Assembly (NCBI GenBank): GCA_964528845.1
Contig: CAZGVE010000015.1
Coordinates: forward strand, 1 to 64,000
DNA: 64,000 nucleotides
Direction of reading: 5' to 3'
Origin: FEN-1191 sp964528845
GTDB lineage: Bacteria; Pseudomonadota; Gammaproteobacteria; Steroidobacterales; Steroidobacteraceae
The position numbers and the translations under genes were made by a program. Position 1 is the first letter of the stretch, and each line of letters begins with the position of its first letter. Under the pieces are notes generated by a model that searched no databases, had not been told where the DNA came from, and saw only the letters and a list, made by a program, of their open reading frames with translations. Shown in pieces: positions 26,900 to 36,879 of the stretch.

Positions 26900-27834
26900 G
26901 GATGGCCTGCGCGGCGCTCGCTCACGAGCCGCACGAAGATATCCTCGAGCGAACTCTGGTGCGTGTGCAGGTCGCGGAACTCGACCCCGAGCTCGCCGAG
27001 CCTGCGCAGCAGGTCGGCGATGCTGGCGCGCACGCCGCCGGCTTCAAAGCTGTAGTGCAACTCGGTGCCATCAGCGCCAAGCACCAATGGCCAGCCCGCA
27101 AGCGAGGCCGGAATCGCCCCCATGGGCTGCACCAGCTGCAGCGTGAGCTCCCGGCGGCCGAACTTCTGCATCAGGCTCACCTTGTTCTCGACCAGGATCA
27201 GCTCGCCGCGACTGATCACGCCGATGCGGTCGGCCATCTCCTGGGCTTCCTCGATGTAGTGAGTGGTCAGGATGATCGTGACCCCGCTGTCGCGCAGGGC
27301 GCGCACCTGCTCCCACATCGAGTGGCGCAGTTCGACGTCGACGCCCGCGCTCGGCTCGTCGAGAAACAGGATCCGCGGCTCGTGCGCGAGCGCCTTGGCG
27401 ATCATCAGGCGCCGCTTCATGCCGCCGGACAGGGTCATGATCCGGGCATCGCGCCGGTCCCATAGCGCCAGATCGCGCAGCAGCCGTTCGATCAGCGCCG
27501 GATCGCGCGGTCGACCGAACAGCTCGCGACTGTAATTCACGGTCGCCCAGACCGTCTCGAACATGTCGGTCGTGAGTTCCTGCGGCACCAGCCCGATCTT
27601 CGTGCGCGCCGCCCGGTAGTCACGCTGGATGTCGTGTCCGTCGGCGGTCACGGTGCCGGTGCTCGGAGTGACCAGGCCGCAGACGATACTGATCAGTGTG
27701 GTCTTGCCGGCGCCGTTCGGTCCGAGCAGTGCGAAGATCTCGCCCTGCTGGATCGTGAGGTCGATGTTCTTGAGAGCCTGCTGGCCGGACGCGTAGGTCT
27801 TGCTCAAGTTGTGGATGGAAAGGGTCGCAGGCAT
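26896..27834 (-). CDS. ABC transporter ATPase, YadG-like
   Basis: 312-residue ATPase of an ABC-2 exporter. Walker A LLGPNGAGKTTLI, signature LSGGMKRRL, Walker B ILFLDEPSAGVD, with a H-loop in TTHYIEEAQEMADR. The C-terminal 80 residues form the extension typical of YadG and CcmA-like ATPases. Pairs with the overlapping permease gene. No dedicated regulator is visible. Confidence 0.92.
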   Translation of the reverse strand: MPATLSIHNLSKTYASGQQALKNIDLTIQQGEIFALLGPNGAGKTTLISIVCGLVTPSTGTVTADGHDIQRDYRAARTKIGLVPQELTTDMFETVWATVNYSRELFGRPRDPALIERLLRDLALWDRRDARIMTLSGGMKRRLMIAKALAHEPRILFLDEPSAGVDVELRHSMWEQVRALRDSGVTIILTTHYIEEAQEMADRIGVISRGELILVENKVSLMQKFGRRELTLQLVQPMGAIPASLAGWPLVLGADGTELHYSFEAGGVRASIADLLRRLGELGVEFRDLHTHQSSLEDIFVRLVSERRAGHP

Positions 27835-27926
27835 CGCCGGAACTCTAGCTCATTCCGGTGCTCCCGAGTGCGGCGGCGGGCCGCCGTGGCCCGCCGCCGC
27901 AACCGCCTGGAGGCAGCAATGCCCGA

Positions 27927-28265
27927 TCAGCGGCCGATCTGGTGGCTGATGGCGTTCTCCTGGCTGTTGAGCGTCGCCTGCTCCTGCTTCGTGATATGGC
28001 CGCCGTTCTGGCTCGCCATCGCGCGCTCTTCCTGCCGTACCTGGTGGTCTTCGTGGTGCAGCGAGGCGGCCTGCGAGTGGCTGATCTCGCCTTCCTTGAC
28101 CTCGTTGTGGATCCGGCGGTTCTGGTTGTTCAACCGCCCGTTGACCTGCTCGCGGCGCGGGTGGCTCGCAGCCCAGGCGGAGTCGGCGAGCGACGGCACG
28201 GACACGGCGGCCAGACCCAGGCCCAGCAGCGCGGCCGGAACGACTTTACGGAATGTGGACTTCAT
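27927..28265 (-). CDS. Small exported His/Gln/Glu-rich protein of unknown function
   Basis: 112 residues with a clear signal peptide (MKSTFRKVVPAALLGLGLA, cleaved near SLADSAWA). The mature part is highly polar and appears as two imperfect copies of about 28 residues: one around GEISHSQAASLHHED and one around GHITKQEQATLNSQEN. Helical and soluble in the periplasm is my inference. A GGGAGGG ribosome-binding site precedes ATG 28265. Similar small proteins are familiar from Burkholderia-type genomes, without known function. Confidence 0.75.
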   Translation of the reverse strand: MKSTFRKVVPAALLGLGLAAVSVPSLADSAWAASHPRREQVNGRLNNQNRRIHNEVKEGEISHSQAASLHHEDHQVRQEERAMASQNGGHITKQEQATLNSQENAISHQIGR

Positions 28266-28338
28266 GTCGATACCCTCCCGGGGAAGTGAATTGGTGCTAC
28301 GGCTCCCTTAACGCAGCAGGTACCAAATCAGATGACAG

Positions 28339-29793
28339 CTAGCGGTTGATGCTGTCGATGGCGCGCCGGTCGGTGGCCAGCGCACCCTCGTGCAATGCCT
28401 CGGCGAGGGTCGGATGCGCGTGTATCGTGCGCTGCAGGTCTTCGGCGGTGGCCTCGAACTCCATCGCGAGCGTGGCCTCGGCGATCAGCTCGCCGGCCAT
28501 CGGTCCGATCAGGTGCACGCCGAGGATGCGGTCACTGTCCTGCGCGGCCAGTATCTTGGCGAAGCCGGCGGAGGCTTCCATCGCGCGGGCTCGTCCGCTC
28601 GCGGCGAACGGAAACACGCCGCTCTTGTAGGCAATGCCGGCCGCCTTGAGCTGCTCCTCGGTCTGGCCGACCCACGCGATCTCCGGCGCGGTGTAGATGA
28701 CGGCCGGAATGATCTCGTAGTTCACGTGCGCGTAGCGCCCGGCGATGCGGTCCGCGACCGCGACGCCCTCTTCCTTGCCCTTGTGTGCCAGCATCGGTCC
28801 GCGCACGCAGTCCCCGACGGCCCATACGTGCTCGGCATGGGTACGGCAGTCGGCGTCGACCTCGACGAAACCGCGCGCATCGAGCGTCACGCCGCTATCG
28901 GGCGCAAGCAGCCCGCTCGTGTAAGGGCGCCGGCCGACGGCGACGACCACCTTGTCGCACTGCAGGCTCTGCGCGCCCTTGGCATCGGTGTAGGCGACCG
29001 TCGCGACTCCCTGATCCACCGTGGCCCCGGTCACCCGAGCGCCCAGCCTGATGTCGAGGCCCTGCTTGCGGAACTGGCGTGCGGCTTCGGACGCCACCTG
29101 CCCGTCCGCGATGCCGAGAAACTGTTCCAGCGCCTCGAGTATGACGACCTCCGCGCCCAGCCGGCGCCAGACGCTGCCCAGCTCGAGTCCGATCACGCCG
29201 GCCCCGATCACGCACAGCTTCTTCGGTACCACCGGGAATTCCAGCGCGTCCCATGAATCGGCGATGACCTGGTGGTCGAACGGCAGCGACTTCAGCTCGA
29301 TTGGCACCGAACCGCTCGCGAGCACGACGTCTTTGGCGCGCAGCTCGCGGGTCGAACCATCCGCGGCGGTGAGCGCGACGCGCCGGCCGGCGAGCAGCTG
29401 CGCAGTCCCGAACAGCGCCGTGACGCCCGCGGACTTGAACAGTGCCGTGATGCCGCCGGTCATCGTCCGAACGATCCCGGCGCGACGCTTGTGCATCGCG
29501 GCCAGGTCGAGGCTGACCGCGCCGGTCCTTATCCCGTGCGCAGCAAACTCGGACTGCGCGCGATGATAGAGCTCTGAGGACTCCAGCAGCGCCTTGGAGG
29601 GAATGCAGCCGGCATTCAGGCAGGTACCACCGAAGGCACTGCTGCCATCGCGATTCTTCCAGGCGTCGATGCAGGCGACCTTCAGGCCGTTCTGCGCAGC
29701 GCGGATCGCGGCCGGATAGCCCGCCGGCCCGCCACCGATCACGATGACATCGAAACCATCCGGGTCGGAGTCTGCCGCGGCCATCGCGCTCAT
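28339..29793 (-). CDS. lpdA: Dihydrolipoyl dehydrogenase (E3)
   Basis: Flavoprotein that reoxidises dihydrolipoamide with NAD+. 484 residues. FAD-binding VIVIGGGPAGYPAA near the N-terminus, redox disulfide GGTCLNAGCIPSK, NAD-binding CVIGAGVIGLELG, FAD AVGDCVRGPMLAHKG and the catalytic HAHPTLAEALHEG at the C-terminus. Overlaps the sucB stop by four bases, so this E3 serves the 2-oxoglutarate dehydrogenase complex. Confidence 0.96.
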   Translation of the reverse strand: MSAMAAADSDPDGFDVIVIGGGPAGYPAAIRAAQNGLKVACIDAWKNRDGSSAFGGTCLNAGCIPSKALLESSELYHRAQSEFAAHGIRTGAVSLDLAAMHKRRAGIVRTMTGGITALFKSAGVTALFGTAQLLAGRRVALTAADGSTRELRAKDVVLASGSVPIELKSLPFDHQVIADSWDALEFPVVPKKLCVIGAGVIGLELGSVWRRLGAEVVILEALEQFLGIADGQVASEAARQFRKQGLDIRLGARVTGATVDQGVATVAYTDAKGAQSLQCDKVVVAVGRRPYTSGLLAPDSGVTLDARGFVEVDADCRTHAEHVWAVGDCVRGPMLAHKGKEEGVAVADRIAGRYAHVNYEIIPAVIYTAPEIAWVGQTEEQLKAAGIAYKSGVFPFAASGRARAMEASAGFAKILAAQDSDRILGVHLIGPMAGELIAEATLAMEFEATAEDLQRTIHAHPTLAEALHEGALATDRRAIDSINR

Positions 29794-31004
29794 ATGCCGA
29801 TCAGCAGGCGGCCCGGATCCTCGAGCCCTTCCTTGATCGTGACCAGGAACTGCACCGCCTCGCGGCCATCGATGATCCGATGATCGTAGGAAAGCGCGAG
29901 ATACATCATCGGGCGCACGACCACCGCGCCCTTGACGGCCATCGGCCGCTCCTGGATCTTGTGCATGCCGAGGATCGCACTCTGCGGTGCATTGACGATC
30001 GGAGTGGACAGCAGCGACCCGAAGGTCCCGCCATTGGTGATGCTGAACGTGCCCCCGCTCAGGTCCTCGAGCGTGATCGTGCCGTTGCGCGCCCGCAGCG
30101 CGAAGTCGGCAATACCCTGCTCGACGGCAGCGAAGCTCATCGCATCGACGTCGCGCAGTATCGGCACGATCAGCCCGCGCTCGGTCGAGACGGCGACACC
30201 GATATCGAAGTACTCGTGATAGACGATATCCTGCTTCTCGACCGAGGCGTTCACGACCGGGAAGCGCTTGAGCGCCTCGACCGTGGCCTTGACGAAGAAC
30301 GACATGAAGCCGAGCTTCACGCCGTGCTGCTTCTCGAAGGCGTCCTTGTAGCGCGCACGCAGTTCCTGCACGGCTCCGAGATCGACCTCGTTGAAAGTCG
30401 TCAGCAGCGCCTGAGTCGCCTGCGCCTGCACCAGACGCTCGGCGATGCGCGCACGCAGGCGCGTCATCGGCACGCGCTGCTCGACGCGACCGGGCCGTGG
30501 CCCACTCGAAGTCGCCGCAGCGCTCGCTGGCGCCACCGGCGCGCTGGCCGGGCTCGCCGGCTGTGCAGCCGCCGCGAGCGCGTCGGCCTTGCCGACCCGC
30601 CCGCCCTGGCTCGCAGCCGCGACGGCCTCAGCCGGGACCTTGTTTTCCTCGATGACGCGCCGGGCGGCCGGGCTGGTCTTCGGCGCCGGCGCGGTCTTGG
30701 GCAACGCGGCCGCTGGGGCCGCTGGGGCCGTGCTGGCCGCGGGCGCGGCCGGCTTCGCCAGCGCGGCGCCTTCCTCGATGACCGCCAGCAACTCCCCGCT
30801 CTTGACCGTGGTACCGGAGGCCACCTTGAGCTCACGCAGGATGCCGCTCACCGGAGCGGGCACCTCCAGCACCACCTTGTCGGTCTCGAGGTCGGCCAGA
30901 TTCTCATCGCGGCTCACACTCTGCCCCACATCCTTTCGCCACGCGACGAGCGTGGCATCGGCGACGGATTCGGGCAGCTGGGGAACGCGGATCTCGACGC
31001 TCAT
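29790..31004 (-). CDS. sucB: 2-oxoglutarate dehydrogenase E2, succinyltransferase
   Basis: Core of the 2-oxoglutarate dehydrogenase complex, 404 residues. Lipoyl domain at about 1-78 with the lipoylated lysine in LETDKVVLEV. An Ala/Pro-rich linker, the E3/E1-binding domain (SPAARRVIEENKV, then GGRVGKADAL) and a second linker follow. The catalytic domain carries SYDHRIIDGREAVQFL. The start MSVEIRVPQLPES at 31004 overlaps the sucA stop; a longer upstream reading is inside sucA. Confidence 0.96.
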   Translation of the reverse strand: MSVEIRVPQLPESVADATLVAWRKDVGQSVSRDENLADLETDKVVLEVPAPVSGILRELKVASGTTVKSGELLAVIEEGAALAKPAAPAASTAPAAPAAALPKTAPAPKTSPAARRVIEENKVPAEAVAAASQGGRVGKADALAAAAQPASPASAPVAPASAAATSSGPRPGRVEQRVPMTRLRARIAERLVQAQATQALLTTFNEVDLGAVQELRARYKDAFEKQHGVKLGFMSFFVKATVEALKRFPVVNASVEKQDIVYHEYFDIGVAVSTERGLIVPILRDVDAMSFAAVEQGIADFALRARNGTITLEDLSGGTFSITNGGTFGSLLSTPIVNAPQSAILGMHKIQERPMAVKGAVVVRPMMYLALSYDHRIIDGREAVQFLVTIKEGLEDPGRLLIGI

Positions 31005-33913
31005 GAAGTCTTCCTTATCGACGCGGGGGCGCGTTCGGGCACGGGCGCACCCGCGGCGTTCAGTGTCAGGCGTGGCAGATTGCGCATGGTCTGCTCGATC
31101 GATGGCGCCTTCAGTGCCGTCTCGACCAGGCGACGCTGCTCCTGCTCGTGTAGCTTCATGACGCCAGTGGCCGGAGCCGCCGCGGCCGGCCGGCCCGCAT
31201 AGTAGATATGGCGCGGGCCCGCCAGATCCTGCAGCCGGTGTCGGATCTGGTGCCACGCGCCCTGGTTCTGCGGCTCCTCCTGGCACCAGATCAGCTCGGT
31301 CGCCTCGGCATAGCGCGCGAGGATGGCCTGGTATTCGTCGACTGGGAACGGATAAAGCTGCTCGATGCGCACCAGCGCGACCGAGCGCTCGCCCCCGGTG
31401 CGGCGCGCGTTCAGCAGGTCGTAGTACACCTTGCCGCTGCAGAACACGACGCGGGTCACCTGCGAGGGCGGAATCTCATCGATCTCGCCGATGATCGACG
31501 CGAAGCCGCTGCTGCTGAGCTCGGCCAGCGAGGAGATCGCCAGCTCGTGTCGCAGCAGGCTCTTGGGCGTCATGACCACCAGCGGCTTGCGGAACGAGCG
31601 TCGCATCTGGCGGCGCAGCAGATGAAACATCTGCGCCGGAGTCGAGGGCACGCACACCTGCATGTTGTTCTCGGCGCACAGCTGCAGGAAGCGCTCGAGG
31701 CGCGCAGAGGAGTGCTCGGGCCCCTGGCCTTCATAGCCATGCGGCAGCAACATCGTGAGGCCGCACAGGCGGCCCCACTTCGCCTCGCCTGAGGAGATGA
31801 ACTGGTCGATCACGACCTGCGCACCATTGACGAAGTCGCCAAACTGCGCCTCCCAGATCACAAGGCTGTCGGGATTCGCGGCGGCGTAGCCGTACTCGAA
31901 GCCCAGCACCGCCTCCTCCGACAATACCGAGTCGATGACCGTGAAGCGCGGCTGGCCGTCCTTCACATGCTGCAGCGGGATGTACTCCTGATCGGAATTC
32001 TGGTCATGCAGCACTGCGTGACGGTGGAAGAACGTACCGCGCCCCGAATCCTGTCCGCACAGCCGCACCGCGAAACCCTCGTCGAGCAGGCTCGCGTAGG
32101 CCAGCGTCTCGGCGGCACCCCAGTCGAGCGGCTGTTCACCCGCAAACATGCGCGCGCGATTGCCAATGAGCTGCGCTACGCGCGGATGCAGCGACAGCTC
32201 CGGCGGCAGGCGCGAGAGCCGCTGGCACAGCAGCGCGAGCCGCTCGGGTTCCACCGCGGTGCGGACGCGCTCGGACCAATCGGCCTGGGCATAGCGCGTC
32301 CAATCGATCGTGTACTGGTTGCCGATCAGCCCCAGGGCCGGATGCACTTCCAGGCGGCCGGAATCGAGTGCCTGTCGGTACTGCTCGACCATGTGCTCGA
32401 CTGCCGCGGCGTCCAGCACGCCTTCCGCAACCAGACGCTCGCCGTAGATCTTGCGCGCGGTCGGGTGGGCGCGGATCACGCGGTACATGGTCGGTTGCGT
32501 CGCGGCCGGCTCGTCCGACTCGTTGTGGCCGAGGCGGCGATAGCACACCAGGTCGATGACGACGTCCTTGTGAAACATCTGGCGGTAACGCAGCGCGAGC
32601 CGGGTCACGAACACCACGGCTTCCGGGTCATCGGCATTCACGTGCAGTATCGGCGCCTCGATCATCTTCGCGACATCGCTGCAGTAGGTCGTCGAGCGCG
32701 CATCGTGCGGATCGGAAATCGTGAATCCCACCTGGTTGTTCACGACGACATGGATCGTGCCGCCGGTGCGAAACCCGGTGAGCTGCGAGAGCTGCAGTGC
32801 CTCCATGACCACGCCCTGGCCGGCGAAGGCGGCATCGCCGTGCATCAGCACCGGGACCACCTTCAGCCCGAGCGCGTCGTTGCGGCGTTCCTGGCGTGCC
32901 CGCACCGAACCCTCGACGACCGGATTGACGATCTCGAGGTGCGAGGGATTGAACGCGAGCACGACATGCACGTTGCCGCCCGGCGTGCGCACGTCGGCCG
33001 AGAAGCCCTTGTGGTACTTCACGTCGCCCGAGCCCTGCATGTGGTTCTCGTCGTACTTGCCCTCGAACTCCGAGAACAGCTGGGCCGGCGCCTTGCCGAG
33101 CACGTTGACGAGCACATTGAGGCGGCCGCGGTGCGCCATCCCGAGCACGAATTCCTCGACGCCCGCCATACCGCCCTGCTGGATCAGGTCATTGAGAGAG
33201 GCGATCAATGCATCGCCGCCCTCGAGTGAGAAGCGCTTCTGCCCCACGTAACGCGTATGCAGGTAGCGCTCCAGCCCTTCGGCCGCCGTGAGCTGCGCGA
33301 GCAGGTTGCGGCGCTCCTCGGTCTCGAAGTGGTACTGCATGCGGCCGAGCTGAAATTCATCCTGCAGCCACAGGCGCTCGTCGCTGTCCGACACATGCCC
33401 GAATTCCGCGCCGATGGGTCCGCAATAGATATGCTCGAGGCGTGCCACGATCTCGCGCAGGCTCGCCTGGCGCGGAATCCACGGATTGCGGCTCGCGGTG
33501 TAGAACTCGGTGTCCAGGTCGGAAGCACTCAGGCCCACATACTCGAGATCGAGCACGCGCGGCCGCGGGCGCCGGAGCAGCCGCAGCGGATCGATCTGTG
33601 CGACCAGGTGACCGCGGTTGCGGTAGATCTCCATCAGGCGCGAAACCGCCGCCTGCTTCTCGCTGGCGACCCCGCCCAGGCCCGGGAGCACCGCACCCGC
33701 GCTGGCCTGCGCGCGTGCCGCGACGGCGGCGATGACCGGGCTATGGGCCCGCTCCGCTCCATTGCGCACCGGCAGTGCATCGAAGTAGCGGCGCCAGGTG
33801 GAATCGACGCTTGCGGGGTTCAGCAGGTACTGCTCATAGAGCCCCTCGACGTACGGAGCGTTCGCCCCGGACAGCGGTGTGAGCGCAAGCTGCTCGCGCA
33901 AGGATTCTGTCAT
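31001..33913 (-). CDS. sucA: 2-oxoglutarate dehydrogenase E1
   Basis: Thiamine-diphosphate-dependent decarboxylase of the TCA cycle, 970 residues (E. coli 933). The N-terminus NAPYVEGLYEQYLLNP is typical. Conserved segments include GMAHRGRLNVLVN, the thiamine-binding GDAAFAGQGVVME, VNNQVGFTISDP and the C-terminal CQEEPQNQGAW. First gene of sucA-sucB-lpdA with four-base overlaps throughout. sdh genes are not in the window. The 178 bases upstream hold the promoter region, but no clear -35/-10 pair was found. Confidence 0.97.
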   Translation of the reverse strand: MTESLREQLALTPLSGANAPYVEGLYEQYLLNPASVDSTWRRYFDALPVRNGAERAHSPVIAAVAARAQASAGAVLPGLGGVASEKQAAVSRLMEIYRNRGHLVAQIDPLRLLRRPRPRVLDLEYVGLSASDLDTEFYTASRNPWIPRQASLREIVARLEHIYCGPIGAEFGHVSDSDERLWLQDEFQLGRMQYHFETEERRNLLAQLTAAEGLERYLHTRYVGQKRFSLEGGDALIASLNDLIQQGGMAGVEEFVLGMAHRGRLNVLVNVLGKAPAQLFSEFEGKYDENHMQGSGDVKYHKGFSADVRTPGGNVHVVLAFNPSHLEIVNPVVEGSVRARQERRNDALGLKVVPVLMHGDAAFAGQGVVMEALQLSQLTGFRTGGTIHVVVNNQVGFTISDPHDARSTTYCSDVAKMIEAPILHVNADDPEAVVFVTRLALRYRQMFHKDVVIDLVCYRRLGHNESDEPAATQPTMYRVIRAHPTARKIYGERLVAEGVLDAAAVEHMVEQYRQALDSGRLEVHPALGLIGNQYTIDWTRYAQADWSERVRTAVEPERLALLCQRLSRLPPELSLHPRVAQLIGNRARMFAGEQPLDWGAAETLAYASLLDEGFAVRLCGQDSGRGTFFHRHAVLHDQNSDQEYIPLQHVKDGQPRFTVIDSVLSEEAVLGFEYGYAAANPDSLVIWEAQFGDFVNGAQVVIDQFISSGEAKWGRLCGLTMLLPHGYEGQGPEHSSARLERFLQLCAENNMQVCVPSTPAQMFHLLRRQMRRSFRKPLVVMTPKSLLRHELAISSLAELSSSGFASIIGEIDEIPPSQVTRVVFCSGKVYYDLLNARRTGGERSVALVRIEQLYPFPVDEYQAILARYAEATELIWCQEEPQNQGAWHQIRHRLQDLAGPRHIYYAGRPAAAAPATGVMKLHEQEQRRLVETALKAPSIEQTMRNLPRLTLNAAGAPVPERAPASIRKTS

Positions 33914-34091
33914 TGGGGGGCCCTTCGGTTCAGGACAGCAGGCCGAGTCAGAAAAACTCGTTCCAAGTCAATCATCTAGATGTTGACACCAGCCGTGTAA
34001 TTCTACCAGCAACGTGACGGACGATACAGCTCACGCATTGGAATACAACGCGCCGCAAGTGCCGCTGCACTGCTTCACAATTTGCGCCGAC

Positions 34092-36812
34092 CTATTGCGG
34101 AGCGGGTCCCTGGGTCACTCGGACCAGGTCATCGGGGCGCAACCAGCGCCGGAATGCTGCCTGGACGGCCGCGGCGTCCAGGTCGATGTACCGGCGGGCA
34201 GCGATGGCCGGCTCATCGAGCGGCAGCTCGAGGTCGCGCCGATCGAGCAGGCCGCGCGCGATCTCATCGACACTCGCTTCGCTCAACGGGATGCGCCGCA
34301 GCAGCAGCGCCTTCGCGCGCAGCAGCTCCTCGGCACCCACCGGGGTGGCCTGCATGTTCCGCAGCTCCTGCACCGCGATGCCCTCGGCCTTGCTGACATT
34401 CTGTGGATCGCAGGCATAGTTGAGCAGGTAGACCCCGCGCGTCCGCCCGACCTGCAGCGTGCTGCCGACGCCGTACACGAGCCCTGAATTCTTGCGCAGG
34501 TCGATGCTCAGGCGCGTCGAGTAGAAGCCTCCCCCGAGCACTGCATTGCCCAGTTCGAGCGCGTAGTAGTCAGGATTGGCGCGCGTCAGGCTCAACGCGT
34601 GTGCGAGCACCACGTAGTCCTGGACGCGACTCGCGTCCGGCACGGCCACCGTGCCGGCACGATTGTCGGGCACCGCCGGCAGGTCGGTATCCGGCTTCGG
34701 CCCCTCGGCTGTCCAGCCGCCGAAGTACCGCCCGATGACGGCGCGCGCGCTTTCGGGGCTCACGTTGCCGACCACGACAATACTGGTCAGGTCGGGCCGG
34801 TAGACCTTGCGATAGTAGGCGCGCACGTCCTCGAGGCTCAGGGCGCGCAGGCCCTCGGGGGTCGCCTCGCGCAGGCTCGGATCATCGGCCGGGAAGATGC
34901 CGCTGCGCAGCGCGCGCTGCGTCAGGTAGCCGGGACTGTGCAGGCGCGCGGCGACGACCTGCGCGTACTGGTTCGCCGCGACCGCCAGCGCCGGACGCGG
35001 CAGCGCGGGATGCAGTTCGTTGTCGGCGAGCAGAGCGACGCCGCGCTCGAAATTCCCGCTGAGCACCTGGATCCCGAAATCGGTGCCGGCGTGCTCTTCG
35101 GCGCCGATCGCATCGAGCGCCTGCTGGTACTGCAGCCGGTCGAGCTGCTCGCTGCCGTAGCTCAGCAGTTGGTCGAGCACGTTGGCGATGCCCTGCTGCG
35201 CCGGCGCGGCCTCGACCTCGGCGCGGTTGCGGATATGACCATAGACACTGATCGTGTCGCTGACCGAAGTCGGCTGCACGATCAGCGTCAGTCCATTCGG
35301 CAACACGCTGACCGTCGGCTGCAGGCTGGAGGGCTTCACCTCCAGGCGCGCGAGGGCGGACTGCGCCCAGTCGGGCAGCGCGGTCGGCTGGGCCTCGCCG
35401 AGCGCGATGTTCTCCTGACCACCGAAGCCGCCGCCACCCGGTATGGGCCGCCCGGTGCCCTGGGGGGTCATCACCGCGACCACGGCGTGTGCCAGGTCGA
35501 GGTAGCGGCGCGCCACGCGGTTGACGTCGGCAACGCTGACCTTCTCTATGCGCTCGAGATCCTCGTCCGGCGAGCGCAGCCCGTACAACGCCACCGCGTC
35601 GGCCCACACCGAGGCCAGGCCGGCGATGGAGTTCTTCTGAAACTCCGTCTCGCGACGCTCCTGCAGCTTGGCCGCGGCGACCAGGGCGGGATCGACACCC
35701 TGGCGCGCGACGGTGCCGAGGATGCGGCGCACCCGGCTTTCGAGCGCCTTGGGATCCGTGCCCTGCGGGAATGACAGTTCCGCATAGGCGATGCCAGCCT
35801 GCGGCAGCGGATCGAGCGCGAAACCGGCCTCGATCGCCTGGCCCTCGGGCACGAGTCCGTAGAGCTCGAAGCGGTGGCTGCTGAGCACGTCGGCGAGCAC
35901 TTCGAGCGCCGGAAAATCCGGATCGTGCAGCCCCGGCACGCGCATCGCGAGCAGCAGCGATCCGGTCGGCTGGTCGGTCGATACGCGCAACGTCGCCGGA
36001 TGCGCCGCCTGCAGCGCGACCTGCGGCAACGGCGGCAGCGAGCGGGCGGCGAGCGGGCCGAACAGATCCTTGATGCGCTCGAGCGTCGCGGGCGGATCGA
36101 GGTCGCCGACCACCACCAGGATCGCATTGTTCGGCGCATACCAGGTGGCGTGGAATGCGCGCAGCGCCTGCGCCGTAGTGCGATCGAATGAGGGACGCGT
36201 GCCGAGGGCGTCGTGCGCGTACGGCGTGCCGGCAAACATCGCGGCGCGCAGCTGCTCGTAGAGCTGATACCCGGGATTGGAAAGGTCCTGCGCCACCTCC
36301 TGCTCGATCGCGCCACGCTCCTGCTCCCAGTCCGCGCCGGAGGCGAGCAGGTCCTGCATGCGCAGCGCCTCGATGTGCAGTGCGACGTCAAGGTCCTCGG
36401 CCGGCACCGTGAACAGGTACTGCGTGAGGCTCTCGCGCGTGTTGGCGTTGAAGTTGCCGCCCATGACGCTGCCGATGTTCGCGAGCTGGTCGGCCGAGAG
36501 CCCAGGGCTGCCGCGGAACATCATGTGCTCGAGCGCATGCGCCGTGCCTGGAAATCCTTCCGGGGCTTCGTCCGAGCCGACCAGATAGTTGATCGAGGTC
36601 GCGACCACGGGGGCGAGGGTATTGCGCACCAGGATCACGCGCAGGCCGTTCGGGAGCGTCGCGCGCAGTACGCCCTGCTCCGATGCGCGCGGCGCGGCGG
36701 CATCGGCGGGAGCTGCGGCGGCGGCACCGCTCATTGCGGCGGCGGCCAGCAGCGCCAGCCCGACCAGCAGGGGGCAGCAGCGCTGCCGCCGGCGACTTTG
36801 TTCGTATTTCAT
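34092..36812 (-). CDS. Exported M16-family zinc metallopeptidase
   Basis: 906-residue insulinase-type peptidase with two M16 halves. A basic start and hydrophobic stretch (LLVGLALLAAAAMSGAAAAA) indicate a signal peptide. The zinc site H92-x-x-E95-H96 is in TAHALEHMMFRG, with a distal Glu in GAIEQEVAQD. The second half begins around residue 490 (SVLPNGLTLIVQP) and lacks the motif, as in pitrilysin-like proteins. Likely periplasmic or outer-membrane associated. Single gene, divergent from glutathione peroxidase. Confidence 0.92.
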   Translation of the reverse strand: MKYEQSRRRQRCCPLLVGLALLAAAAMSGAAAAAPADAAAPRASEQGVLRATLPNGLRVILVRNTLAPVVATSINYLVGSDEAPEGFPGTAHALEHMMFRGSPGLSADQLANIGSVMGGNFNANTRESLTQYLFTVPAEDLDVALHIEALRMQDLLASGADWEQERGAIEQEVAQDLSNPGYQLYEQLRAAMFAGTPYAHDALGTRPSFDRTTAQALRAFHATWYAPNNAILVVVGDLDPPATLERIKDLFGPLAARSLPPLPQVALQAAHPATLRVSTDQPTGSLLLAMRVPGLHDPDFPALEVLADVLSSHRFELYGLVPEGQAIEAGFALDPLPQAGIAYAELSFPQGTDPKALESRVRRILGTVARQGVDPALVAAAKLQERRETEFQKNSIAGLASVWADAVALYGLRSPDEDLERIEKVSVADVNRVARRYLDLAHAVVAVMTPQGTGRPIPGGGGFGGQENIALGEAQPTALPDWAQSALARLEVKPSSLQPTVSVLPNGLTLIVQPTSVSDTISVYGHIRNRAEVEAAPAQQGIANVLDQLLSYGSEQLDRLQYQQALDAIGAEEHAGTDFGIQVLSGNFERGVALLADNELHPALPRPALAVAANQYAQVVAARLHSPGYLTQRALRSGIFPADDPSLREATPEGLRALSLEDVRAYYRKVYRPDLTSIVVVGNVSPESARAVIGRYFGGWTAEGPKPDTDLPAVPDNRAGTVAVPDASRVQDYVVLAHALSLTRANPDYYALELGNAVLGGGFYSTRLSIDLRKNSGLVYGVGSTLQVGRTRGVYLLNYACDPQNVSKAEGIAVQELRNMQATPVGAEELLRAKALLLRRIPLSEASVDEIARGLLDRRDLELPLDEPAIAARRYIDLDAAAVQAAFRRWLRPDDLVRVTQGPAPQ

Positions 36813-36879
36813 GACCCGCCATCATCCCCGATCTGCCGCCGCGGCTCCAGCTGGACCGGGACGTGTGTAAGATGAAGCC

